Assembly: GCA_963971225.1 (NCBI GenBank)
Contig: OZ020267.1
Location: forward strand, 31,107,298-31,171,297
DNA from: Melieria omissa
Lineage: Eukaryota > Arthropoda > Insecta > Diptera > Ulidiidae
Length of the DNA stretch: 64,000 bases
Direction of reading: 5' to 3'
Part shown: in pieces, positions 1-11,900 of the stretch
Layout of the letters: each line of letters begins with the position of its first letter
How positions within the stretch are numbered: position 1 is the stretch's first letter
Position numbers and translations under genes: made by a program
Notes under the pieces: generated by a model
Told to the model about the DNA's origin: nothing
Seen by the model: only the letters and a program-made list of their open reading frames with translations
Databases searched by the model: none

Positions 1-2040
1 TCCACGTAGTTCATCTTGTCGTCGAACTGAATGTACTTCTTGATGAGAGCAGCGTGGCGCGACGTCAGCTCCTCCTCTTTCAGCTGCAAATGAAAGCAAA
101 CGTTGGTAGTTGTGGAATGTGCTAATAATCTGCAGCAGAATAAGTGGGCGCGCTTACGGTTATGATACACGCCAGCATTGTATCGGTGAGATTGGAGTAG
201 ACATGCTGCTGATACAGACGCTGACACAGCAGCGTCCACGTGAGCGAAAACTTGCGCAGGAAATCGTTTTCGAACGCAAACAGATAGCACGATATCTGCT
301 CGGAGATGCGGCACAAATCGTCATATCCATCCAAGATGTCTGTAAAATGTATGGTTGAAATTCAATCTTTTTAAATGTGCACAAAGGCTGGCAAGTTGAC
401 AAAGAAATTTCAAGTTGGATCGGCGTTGAAAGAGCTCTCAACTCTCTCATTTAAAATTACTTTGACTTTCAAGGACTTGTCCTGCATTCACTCCAGCTAC
501 ATGAAATTCAGCAAACAATGTGGCGCACTTACATGTGAGCATTTCTTCAGCAGGGATTTTATTATTATCCGGTTCGACAATCTCCAGAAAACCCTCAGCG
601 TACGCTTTCACAATGCATTCCACGTGAAATGCGAGGATTTGCAGCAGCAACAATGGATTGTTGACCATAAGACTGACAAAAGACAAACACAAATTCAAAT
701 TCATACTTGGCAAATTTCAACTACTGGTAAACTCACATTGAACTAAATAACACGAAAATCATATTATCCGATAATGATTCGTCGTATATGAAGTCCATAT
801 GTTCAGCCTTTTTGTTGTACACAAAGCCACATGCTATCCAGTAGATCTCCTTGTTGGCGTCTAGCAGCTTTTCGAACTTGTTGTAGGCGGTCACATTTCT
901 GGCAGTGGGAAGAGTAAACATTACAGGTGTGCGCGTTAGATGGCAAGTTGCCAAATACTCACTTCAGCATGGGACCGTAGGCCTTGATGAGTACGTCTAG
1001 CAGCATGACCACCATGTGCGCCGTCTTGAACTGCTCCACCATTATGTGTATGACGATTTCGCGGTACTTGACGCAATTTTTGCACGAACAGAACGTAAAG
1101 AACTCGTCCAGACTGTGCTTTACCAGAATGTTGGGAAAGTCCTGCACAAAATAAAAAGCCCAAATAGACTAAGGACTGAGTGGCATTGTGTGTGTGTATG
1201 GGTGCCTACCATAAAGGGACTAAGGGCACGATCCTTCTTGCCGGTGGCAAACTCGGCTATGAAGCTCTTCTTTATCTCTACCTCGATCAGGTTGTCCTCG
1301 CGCATGCTCAGCTGTGTCAGCGACACCACCGACTTGATGATTAGCTGCACCTGCAGGTGCGGTGCGTGCGGATCAAACGGCGGCAGCGACAGTATCTTTG
1401 ATAGCGCCACCGCCGGGTTTTTGTCGTCCACCACGGACACACCCGGATCGGAGAATGGCAGTTTTGATAGCAGCATCGAGCGTTCCGGGTCCGCGTCCGC
1501 TGCGTCCGCGTTCGGCTCGGGCGAGACGAGCAGCATATCAGGCACATCGTCGTCCTCGTCGCTGGAGCTGGTGGTGCTGCTGTCGCTGCCATGCCGCGGC
1601 TTCACATATGCCCCCGATTGTGAGTCGGTCGACTCGGACTCTTGTAGCTCTGCATCGGCCACGTCGCCGGCTGATTTCGCCGCCGCCGCAGTAGCCGACG
1701 CATTCGCTCTGGCACGGGACGCCGACTTTGCCTCTGATATTAGCGCCGTCTTCATGCTCTGCCAGTCGAACAGGTGGCCACCGGTGGCCGGTGATGTGCC
1801 ACCACCATCCAAAGTTGCACCGCCCGGCTCCTGCGCCGCCGCCAGCTTGAAGTGCACCGTGCCGTAGTCCTCGCCGTCCGAGTCGGAGGCGGAACAGCTG
1901 CCCGGCGGTGCCTGTATCTTGCTGGTGCTGGGCAGTTCGGCGCGCACTTTGCCTGCCGACGGCGACGAACATGAGGACGTGTTGTTGCTTTTTACGCGTC
2001 GCAATCGCACTCGCAATTCTTTCGCCTTGCGCGCTTCCAT
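1..2040 (-). CDS. Unrecognised multi-exon gene, 5' part (Ser/Asp-rich N-terminus, helical body)
   Basis: Six coding exons read on the minus strand: 2040-1210, 1141-963, 898-737, 672-533, 339-158 and 83-1. Every junction is GT-AG and all phases agree, giving at least 525 residues before the window edge. The start is the first ATG of the long first exon. Residues 1-180 are low in complexity: a basic start, then Ser/Ala/Asp-rich stretches with an acidic run near residue 165. From about residue 210 the protein becomes conserved-looking and helical, with many Leu/Ile/Val heptad-like segments and a Cys pair in FCSCKNC, which suggests HEAT/ARM-like helical repeats. I do not recognise the family and assign no function. 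GC-rich, CpG-rich first-exon DNA differs from the AT-rich surroundings and marks a genuine, probably widely expressed gene. Confidence 0.85.
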
Positions 2041-2926
2041 TTAATACAGTTGTGTTGTTGTCGCAGTTGCTATTGTTGCACTCGCTGCGTTTCAATTGAA
2101 TTGATGACGATGCAGCGGCCCTTTGTGGGCGATTGGCGCATCTAATACCGACGTACAGAGTTGCAGCGCCAATTCGGCCGATTCGCAGCGATGCGCGTGC
2201 GGGGAGCGGTGCAAGCACGGCTGCAATTGCAAATTATTTCCGATTTGTTTCAATTTGAATGCTCTCGTAAGCGCCACTCGGTCGACGGTAGCGGTGGCAG
2301 CGATTCGCTTACAAAATCTCGTTCGTAGCAAAATTGACACTTTTCTGCTCGCCTTTCGTCCAGCGCAACGTTGCCGCGACGCAAGTGCGGGTGCGGGGTA
2401 GGCGAAGCGCAGCGCAGCGCAGAATTTCCGCGACACTTTCACTCGGCCGCAGAGCGCCTTCACAATCGCAACTTTTCACAATCGTCTTTGCGACTCAACA
2501 ATGCGAATTCCACGCGTCTTGATGCAGCCCACCAACATGGAGCTGCTGAAATTCCAGCGTTTTGTTAAATTTGTGCACTTGCAAAACGTCCTATTGTTTA
2601 ATTTCTCTTTTTTCTCGGATGTGTGAAACTTCCTCGTTCTTCGCTTCGTTCTCTATTCGTCGTTTCTCGTTGTTCGTCGTGGAGTACGATTGCTTTCGCG
2701 CGAACGTGGGGAGCAACAGCGAAACGCCGACGAATGTGGGGAGAATTGCAGAGACGCCGTTGCAGGTTTCGGCGTCCTCTCACGGTTCCACGAATATTCG
2801 TGCAATAGGTGGGACGGAAAACCTGCAATAGCCACACTGAGCGTACCAAATGCAACCCTGCGGCTTTGTTTACAATATTCAAATTGGGCGCATTCGTGTG
2901 CAGCCTGCAATGGGAAAAAATTTCAA
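2041..2926. other. 5' flank/UTR of the first gene
   Basis: This GC-rich block has no convincing coding exon. It lies directly upstream of the minus-strand start at 2040 and probably holds its 5' UTR and promoter. The open frames here are short, overlap on both strands and show no protein-like pattern. Confidence 0.4.
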
Positions 2927-2934
2927 GTTACGAT

Positions 2935-3227
2935 CATAGTATAATAATAAAGTAGTCTAATCAAAACTCTCCCGCTCAAAGAAAACAAAATTTTTTGAAA
3001 TTCAATTCAATTTTGATGTCTGAAATTTGTCAGTTCAAAAAATGTTCAACCACAGACGCAACTTCATTCAAATAAAATCGTACTAAAAGCAAAGGGAAAA
3101 TGCTTAGGTATATTTTAATACAACTTTGTTTACTCTGCTGATGACTTTTTTGACAATATTTGTCAATCGAAATAGAGGTACTTTAGGGGTACTGTCTTTG
3201 AATAGACTACTTTATTATTATACTATG
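2935..3227. mobile_element. MITE with 8-bp target duplication (P- or hAT-type)
   Basis: The 293-bp element has terminal inverted repeats starting CATAGTATAATAATAAAGTA. The two ends match over about 31 bp with one difference. It is flanked by a perfect 8-bp direct repeat GTTACGAT at 2927-2934 and 3228-3235. An 8-bp duplication is typical of hAT and P elements. The CAT start and purine-rich TIR resemble P-element ends more than the usual CAGNG of hAT, but this is an inference from memory. It has no coding capacity. Confidence 0.85.
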
Positions 3228-3283
3228 GTTACGATTATCTATTAACTGTTCTCTCTTTTTTTAATTATTTCTATGAACGTAGC

Positions 3284-4367
3284 CATGGCACAATAAACAA
3301 GGTAATAGCATCCCCGCAACACCAAAAACCACATGTATTTTGTTGGTAGGATCGTTTATCGCTACTGTCAAATTCAGCTGTAATTTTCCGACGAAAGAGG
3401 GAAAAACTGAAAACAGACAAAAGTGATTGTTGCCAGACAGTGCTGTATTTGAGTGAAAAAACGGGAAAAGTGCTCAGGTCAGTTGTTTTCAGTTAGGTAT
3501 TTTCATTTCAACCGATGCGGCAACACCGCACCACTGCTGATACCGACGATTTTGACAGAAGCGATGAACGATCAGCCGGTGGCATGGCACAATAAACAAG
3601 GTAATAGTATCCCCGCAACACCAAAAACCACATGTATTTTGTTGGTAGGATTCATGGCACAATAAACAAGGTAATAGCATCCCCGCAACACCAAAAACCA
3701 CATGTATTTTGTTGGTAGGATCGTTTATCGCTACTGTCAAATTCAGCTGTAATTTTCCGACGAAAGAGGGAAAAACTGAAAACAGACAAAAGTGATTGTT
3801 GCCAGACAGTGCTGTATTTGAGTGAAAAAACGGGAAAAGTGCTCAGGTCAGTTGTTTTCAGTTAGGTATTTTCATTTCAACCGATGCGGCAACACCGCAC
3901 CACTGCTGATACCGACGATTTTGACAGAAGCGATGAACGATCAGCCGGTGGCATGGCACAATAAACAAGGTAATAGTATCCCCGCAACACCAAAAACCAC
4001 ATGTATTTTGTTGGTAGGATTCATGGCACAATAAACAAGGTAATAGCATCCCCGCAACACCAAAAACCACATGTATTTTGTTGGTAGGATCGTTTATCGC
4101 TACTGTCAAATTCAGCTGTAATTTTCCGACGAAAGAGGGAGAAACTGAAAACAGACAAAAGTGATTGTTGCCAGACAGTGCTGTATTTGAGTGAAAAAAC
4201 GGGAAAAGTGCTCAGGTCAGTTGTTTTCAGTCAGGTATTTTCATTTCAACCGCACCACTGCTGACACCGACGATTTTGACAAAAGCGATAAACGATCAGC
4301 CGGTGGCTTGCTACAAGCTTGTAGTCGAACCATGGCCGGTGGCTTGCTACAACCTTGTAGTTGAACC
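3284..4367. repeat. Inserted tandem array, 369-bp unit, about 2.6 copies
   Basis: A unit starting CATGGCACAATAAACAAGG begins at 3284, 3653 and 4022, so the period is exactly 369 bp. The third copy stops near 4260. Within each unit the first ~70 bp recurs at its far end (3583 and 3952), so the unit itself holds a 299/70-bp direct repeat. The copies are nearly identical. The whole block, including a degenerate tail with two CCGGTGGCTTGCTACAA repeats at 4300-4360, is bracketed by an 11-bp direct repeat ATGAACGTAGC at 3273-3283 and 4368-4378. This looks like an insertion with a target duplication. No known family is recognised. The identical short open frames in the copies are not considered genes. 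Confidence 0.85.
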
Positions 4368-4378
4368 ATGAACGTAGC

Positions 4379-5838
4379 TATGTATAATGACAGTAATGTA
4401 CAAGGATAACACATGAAAACTTGAATGACATGACGCAATATGTCTTGTGATCATTTCGTCCAACTAAAGATTGCAGGCTGCTAGTCTTCCAATTGGATTG
4501 GATTGTTTCGATTGTATATTGAAACCAATGATGGCTAGTCGTACAATGATTCAAAAATGCAAAGCTGGTAATGAGATTTTATAAATGGAATTCATTGATT
4601 GTTTAATTCAATTATTACACTTTCTATATCTTCTGAGTTTCAAATATATGCGAACAATTTAATATCATTCGTATCGAAATTGTGGGTGTGCGCTGTTAAT
4701 ATATTATGCTTAATTTTTAATGCTTATTAATAGATTTTTGGTTAATCATTTTTTGCGGTTAATGATAACATTTTGAATTTATTTTAATCATTACTCCTAT
4801 GATGACTTACAATCAAAAATTGTATCAGGTCCAATTTCTCAGGTCTCTGCGAAATTATACTCCCCTTAAATGCAGTGACAACAACAATAACAACAACAAC
4901 AAAAATAGCATTATAGAAACATCCAAACCTGTCTCGAGGACGTGGACACACAACAGAGAAGAACATCTGCCACTGTCCAGCGTTCTCCAGAAGCAGGTGG
5001 CGCATATTGGGCAACGATGTATTGAGTATGAGCTTTGTTCTCCAATCTCCTCAGGATCTTCAAAGAAACCAGGTAGTTCGGGGGTAATAAGAACCTTTAA
5101 TCCCTTCTTTATCCCTTTCAACCTCTTCCCCCCATGGGCATAGTACAATGGTCCAAATGGACTGATTGCTATGGAAGGCTTGTAGCCCAGTCCAACATCA
5201 ACAACAACATAGAAGCTATTGATATGTGTATTAAAATGTTAGCAAAACATTCTCAATTGCAATAGCAAGAAAAGTTAGCTCGTAAATTGAGAGTGAGGCG
5301 CTTTCACATTAGACTAACAAAATCTGTCTCTTCGAAGTGGACGACAGCGATATGGTTATTTTTAGGTCTCTCAATTACTATGTTGGCGGACAGTTAAAGT
5401 TCATGAACTCGTTGTGTGATAATATGACGTAATCGCTTATAGTGACCAAGATTAAAGCTACTCATGAAAACATAGCACGTTTAATCAATAATTGAATTTG
5501 AAGAATTTTGAATTTGCTGTGAGATTGTGGCGTCCATATAAAGTGGATATGTACAATCCAAATGTTGTTACACCTGCTGCATCATTGGTGTAATTAATTT
5601 ATAAATGGCATAAATGCCTTAGGGACTCGATAACACCAGCATTGACCACATGCGTCAGTGGCAAATTGATAGTAAAATCGAGAGTCAACAATACGAAATT
5701 GGTTGTCGGTTCGATCAGTCTCCGGAGCGGAGACACGTAAAAACCAGTTCCGAGCTGGCTTATCTGGAGCGATGCCGATTTGCGCTCAGCGCTCAGCACT
5801 GAAAACGTATTCAATAATTCAATTGTAATATTTTGCGG
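4379..5838. other. Intergenic, AT-rich, with one SINE fragment
   Basis: No gene is supported here. 5100-5195 is a SINE body fragment (listed separately). The rest is AT-rich unique-looking DNA leading to the 5' end of the Yellow-family gene. Confidence 0.5.
5100..5195 (+). repeat. Fragment of tRNA-derived SINE body
   Basis: This segment, containing ATAGTACAATGGTCC and CTATGGAAGGCTTGTAGCC, matches the reverse complement of the 3' part of the full-length SINE at 56053-56419. The tRNA-like head is absent, so this is a truncated copy in the opposite orientation. Confidence 0.7.
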
Positions 5839-5844
5839 TCAGTT
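5839..5844 (+). promoter_or_regulatory. Candidate initiator of the Yellow-family gene
   Basis: TCAGTT matches the fly initiator consensus TCAKTY and lies about 100 bp upstream of the start codon at 5942. No TATA box is seen 25-35 bp upstream and no clear DPE downstream, so this is only a candidate. Confidence 0.3.
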
Positions 5845-5941
5845 CTATGTGCTATTCGGTGGAGCATCTTCACGACTGATTTAGTCGTAGTCCAGCCCTT
5901 GTTTAGTAAGAACGTGAAACGCGCAGCGGCAGTGCGGCAAT

Positions 5942-8900
5942 ATGAAACTGATATCACCGATTGGTGTGCTGCTGTTGGCGGTGTTCACCGTCAACATTGT
6001 ACAGCAAGTTGCGGGCGCGGGCATGGTTGAGGTTTTCGGTTGGAAGCAGATGGACTTTTACAATCGCGGCGAGCGCGCGCCGGCCCCGGGAGGCGGTGGT
6101 TCAAACAAGCCAGGTAGGCGGTAGGATCAAGTACGAAATATGTATGAGAGTATTATTCGATAATGAGAAACGTACATACGAGAAAATGTGTAATCAGTGA
6201 AGACGACGATTGAATAGAAAATTTAATAGCGGTGTGCGGCAATTTTGAATTTGCGGTGTTGACAATGTGATTGATAGTTTTCAGCGGTTTGCATGAGTGT
6301 AAATTACTCGCAAAATATTAATTATGAATGCATGTGCGACAGTAGTTATTATAGGTAGTGAAGTAGTAGGTAGGTAGTGTAAGACAACTTAACCCTCGGA
6401 TGGACTTTGTCGTCTGGCCAGACGAAATGGTTCTATTTTTATTCATAACTTTTTTTCTCTGCGCTCCATCGTGCTGTGCTTTCGTGACTTTTTAAGTTTC
6501 GTTATCCTCTATATAAAACGTAAGAAATAAAAAGAATTTGTACGCGGTTTTATGGATTTTTTTTGTCACAAAGTCAGTTTCTACACATCTGCACTTTGTC
6601 GTCTGGCCAGACGAAAAATGTTTTTTGCGAGAATCGAGTGTATTATTAGTTTTTATTATTATTTTAAATTTATTCGATTTCTAAAAATGAAGGCTAAATC
6701 ATCACAGCATGCTGAGAGCTTGTTGAAAATGTAAAAATATTTAAAAAATTCGAAAAAATAAGTAAGCCAAAAGAAGTGTTTTTTTTTTCATTTTTGGTCA
6801 GTTTGTATGTGAAAGTCATTTGAATTTTACAAAGGTTTGATATATAAATGCATATTAAACGACTGCTATTCGAAATTGACTGCATTTTTTAACGTTGGAG
6901 AGAAATTTAGGTCTGGTTCATGCACTATATGCCTAAACAATACACACAAGCATCGCAAAACACGAATTCTGTGTCAGCAATGTGGCGCCCACGTTGCTCT
7001 ATCGCACGCACATGTGTATCACAAATGTCATAAATGCATTGAATAAATACAAAACTAAGCAAAATATGCATTTTGTATAATATATGTCGCATACAAAATA
7101 TATATAGACGCATACAAAAATAAAACACGCCTAAAAATGATATAATTTCTAAAAAATTAAAAAAATCCCAGATTCATCTCCTTTTTTACAGTGTATTTGT
7201 GGGTAACTAAGTAAGTATATATAAACATAACTTGTATATATATATACTTACATATGTAGCCTACCAAATAAACATAATAAACTGCATCTGTCATTGCGCT
7301 TTGCCTTTGTCAAGAGCCTCACACAGATTTCGTCTGGCCAGACGACAAAGTGCAAATGTGTAGTAACTTGTTACTGCCCATCGAAGGGTTAAGACATTGG
7401 CTGTCAATTGATGTATTGGCGGTTAGAAATCGATATAAATGTATTTGTGTACATATGTTTATAACGATCTGAGCTTATCATCTGAACGAATGATCATCAG
7501 CTAATTCAAAAACTTAAAATTTGTATTTGTTTTTGTGTGTTAAAGGTTAGTTGCAATGAGTAATCTTAAATTTAGTATATAATAATAATTGTAAGTATAT
7601 GAACAGTGCACAAGTAGACATACATATGCACATACATAAGTACTACTCTAACCACAAAATAATACGCACACTTCACTTTTCTCCTACATCATTTGTCGCA
7701 AGCTGGAAAAATTACTCCTTAAAAAAAATTTATATATTTTCAATACGTTATTAAATCCATTTTCTATAAAAAATTATCACTATTTTCATCATATGTTTCT
7801 GAGTACATTTGAATAAAGTACACATACTTTTTTCTCAACAACTAATTTTTTTTTTTATATTTTTTATAAAAAGTGGATTTAATAACGAATTTAAAAGATA
7901 TAAATTTTTTTAAGGAGTCATTTTCCTAGCTTGCAAAAAATCCGTCAAGATTATGATGTAGGAGAAAAGTGAAGTGTACGAATTATTTGTAGTTATTTGT
8001 GATGTGGTTATCTGCACAACTTTTGAGCTCAAAACCGGCTGAAATCACAATTGCCACCCACAATTTTATAACAAACAAATATTTGAGCATTTGAACTCTT
8101 AAAAAGCCCCTATTGAGTACGCAATGTACATACATACATATGTACAAATCAAAACAAACACGGTTCAAATGGTCAATGAAATAAGTGATGTAAAGTAAAA
8201 AAATGTTTTAAAAATTCTATTCCGTTTGAAGCAAAAAAGTTTTGCAACTTAGATGGGGAAAATGTATTTGTTCGTGAGTCATGATGCATGCAGCCAACTG
8301 TTTCCTAATCATTTGAATCAAGTAGGAAATCCCACTCTGAGGCTAATACCAACTGATGTACAAAAAATTTGAGAGATAATGTGAATCATGATAAGAAAAA
8401 TAACTTAGTTCAATTATCACAATGTTTTATTAAAAAACCGTTTTTGAAGTTTGTTCCTGTTGTAGGTTTTTTGAAAATTGTTGGCACTTCAATCAAATAC
8501 TGATACTGGAGGTTTTGATTTTGGTAAGAGGACTTTCTTTAGTAGAAACATGGACTTGATGTTAGACTTACAAAGTATCAGTTCAAAAACTGTTTCAACA
8601 GGGTTGTTCTACATTAAGAAACAAAATTTTAAAAATGGTCTTCATCATCATCACATTAATTGCAAAATATACAACGAAATGCACGTTGGAAGCACCCACT
8701 ACTATTTCAATGCTCGCAACTGTACATACAACATAACTAAATTTTCTTACATTTACTTATTTGGCACTGCATTCCGATTAATCCTTGTGCAGCTACTTGT
8801 AACGGTAATATCGCCCAAATGCACTTTTGGCATGTCCCCAACCGCTTTCCCGTATGCTGCTCCCCGTTTTTTCCTGGTTTTACGAGAACTTGCAAGAACT

Positions 8901-11900
8901 TGATGTCTGCTTTTCTGCAGAAGGCGTTAGTGTTTTTTTGGCTACCAAAGCTGCAGCGCAGTTTTTTAATTAAAAAAGTTTTTCCGTTTGAAATATGAAA
9001 AAAAAACTTGATATCGCACACTCACCTCAAAGTGACACAACTCAAAATGTTTAATTTTTTAGGAAACGCAATAAACTGTTTTTGAGCTGAATAAAAATGT
9101 TTTTAAAATAACGTATAGACCGTTTAGTAGAAAATCCCTGCAGATTATGCTTAAGGATAATTTACAACGATTTTTTTGTTTTATTTTACACTAGAAAATC
9201 CGAAATTTTGAGCTTGAGACTTATTTGATGATATTTTAATTTAATAATTAACGAATTATTTTCATTTGTGTCACTTTTGCTGAATTTAATAATTATAAAT
9301 CACAGTTAAAAAGTTAAAAGAAAAATTTAGAAAATTCTATCAGGTGTACAACTTTGCTTCCGCCGTTTTCCGATAGGTGGCTGTACCGGCTGAGGCTGGT
9401 TGAAATACATAGATGGTAATGCCTTTAAAGTGAGTGTGGACAGTGCCTAACGAATTGTCATCGCCGTTTCAGTGACAGTTGTTCTTGTTTTCGTATTATT
9501 CACGCTCGAAAATGTCCGTTTATGTGCCCAATTCTCGCCATTTGCGGGAAGTTTTACTTTTCTGTTACAATTTGAAAAAAAAATGCAGCTGAAGCGCATC
9601 GAATGCTCTCAGAAACTTACGGTGATGCTGCTCTGAGTGAAAGAACGTGTCGGGAGTGGTTTCAACGTTTTAAAAATGGTGATTTCGATGTCGAAGACAA
9701 ACATGGTGGTGGCCACTTTTGCGGCCTCACGTCGCAAAAGTGGTCAAAAAGTACCTGGAAACGCTGAAATGGGAAGTCTTGCCCCACCCGCCGTATTCCC
9801 CAGATGTCGCCCTTTCTGACTTCCACCTATTCCGTTCGATGGCACACGGCCTGGCAGATCAACATTTTCAATCCTTCGAAGAATTGGAAAAATGGATTGC
9901 TTCATGGATAGCGTCAAAAGAGGACTCCTTTTTTCGAGCCGGGATCCGAAAATTGCCGGAAAGATGGGAGAAAGTTGTCGCTAGCGACGGACAATACTTT
10001 GAATAATACATCTGTAAGCACTTTTTCGCAATAAAGCTTTTAATTTTGGAAAAAAACGGCGGAAGCAAAGTTGTACACCTGATAAATTAATTTTTTTATT
10101 TGAAAATATATACTTAAATTTTCACAACATTACTTAAAATTAACTTCAACAAAAATTTATTTCATCAAAAAATTGATTTCAATTTGAATTAGGACTCTTT
10201 TGCATTGAGCGGCAGCAAACAAATAGCATCAAACTTCTCGACATAAAGAGAGACCTAACTGTATTTTGGCCACAGTCAACAACAACAAAATATACTGAGC
10301 TTTTGCTGATTGGTAGCTATGTAGATGCATTGTGCACAGTATTAACAAAAAAACCCGAAAATTAAAAATTTGAGTTGTGTCACTTTTGAAATGAGTGTGC
10401 GATATATATTTCGTTAAAAAAGGTTTTCTTTTGTTTACTTGGAAAAGGCGCACAAAATGGATTTTGGTGGTGTCGCATTTTTTAGAAAAACGCTAGAAAC
10501 CGCTTTTATGTCAGATTTTTAATATGATTATTTATAAAATAAACATAATATAAGATGATGCGAAAAAATATATATTATGTATGGTTTTCAAAAAATGCAT
10601 GCAGTTTTTACACTTTAAATATATTTTCATCATTTGAAAAGAAAAATGCAATGTTTATTTAACCCTTTCGGTACTTCTTTTTTGTTTTTAACTTTAAAAG
10701 TCATTCTTTTCCATTTTATTACTGTTTAAGCCTACATAATGAATAATCAAAAGTCATTTTTTAAAATATTGTTCGAAAAAGTGGTTTTTGGGCATCATGA
10801 AATATGGCATAGTAAAAAATTAAAAAAATCGTGCAGCCTTAGTGAACTATATTTGGGATCCAACTTTTTTTACACTTACTAAAGCAATAAATACCTACTA
10901 GATTACTTACATAAACCTATAAAATAAATTGATTTTTGTAATAGAATAAATAAAAGTACAAAGTGACCTCTTTTTGTAAAATACGCAGCTCGATAGGACT
11001 GCGCACTTTCTGAACCCTTACAAGTTACTTGGTACACTAATCAAAATATTTTTTTCATGATTTGGTATAAAAATCTTCAGAGAAAAATACAAAAATTGAA
11101 AAATATAGTATCCACAAGTTTTTGGCCTAAAACAGGCACTGAAAAGAGACTATGCCATATGGCATAGAATAACCGAAAGGGTTAAGGGAATGTTTAATAG
11201 AGATACATACAAATTGTGAAATATTCAAACACATTAAATATTCGCAATAACAAAAGTAGATACACCCCATGCACTTTAGCTTTTATTAAGAAAAAAAAAA
11301 ACAAGTTCGGAGAGCGCTCAAATTAATATAATTGTTTTTTTTTAATGAATATAATGATAAACAAATTAATTTCTCTTCAATGTTGCACCGTTACTCATTT
11401 GCATGTTAAAGTAGTATTTTGTTTGAAAATACTTGTTTTGTTTGTCAACAAGTAAAATGTTAAAATGGCTATAAGCTTTTTCTGATACTTGTAAAGTCAA
11501 TCTCAACTCACCGTTTACTGAAAATCCATTCAACGTCCAACACTATCACATGGAATTCCCGATCGTCATAAATTTCCACCGACAATCATTCATCATCACT
11601 GTCTGGTTGCATCACGAACGACGGTTTGTTGTCATAAAACGTGATCCAGTGAGCCACACCTTTGATTACAGACCCACTTCTGCACAATCTTCAGTTGTTT
11701 ATGTAAACGCCTACCATCACTTCCATATAGATGCTTTTATTTATGTATTTAGATACTTTTATTTATTTATTTCATCTGTAGTGCAAACAAATAAGTTTCA
11801 CATTTTTAAACTCTCTTTTAAATATCTTACGACTGATGTTTATGTCGTTGCATCTGCAGGCAGTGTTGCACAAAGATGTTAACCCGTGAATAGGTTCATT

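Noticed and set aside
3453..4109. Identical 70- and 83-codon frames in the 369-bp array
   Set aside because: They repeat only because the DNA is tandemly duplicated; there is no protein-like pattern or known family.
8478..9021. Opposed open frames in the Yellow-gene intron
   Set aside because: The plus-strand frame starts without ATG, and neither strand shows a family pattern; probably old transposon debris.
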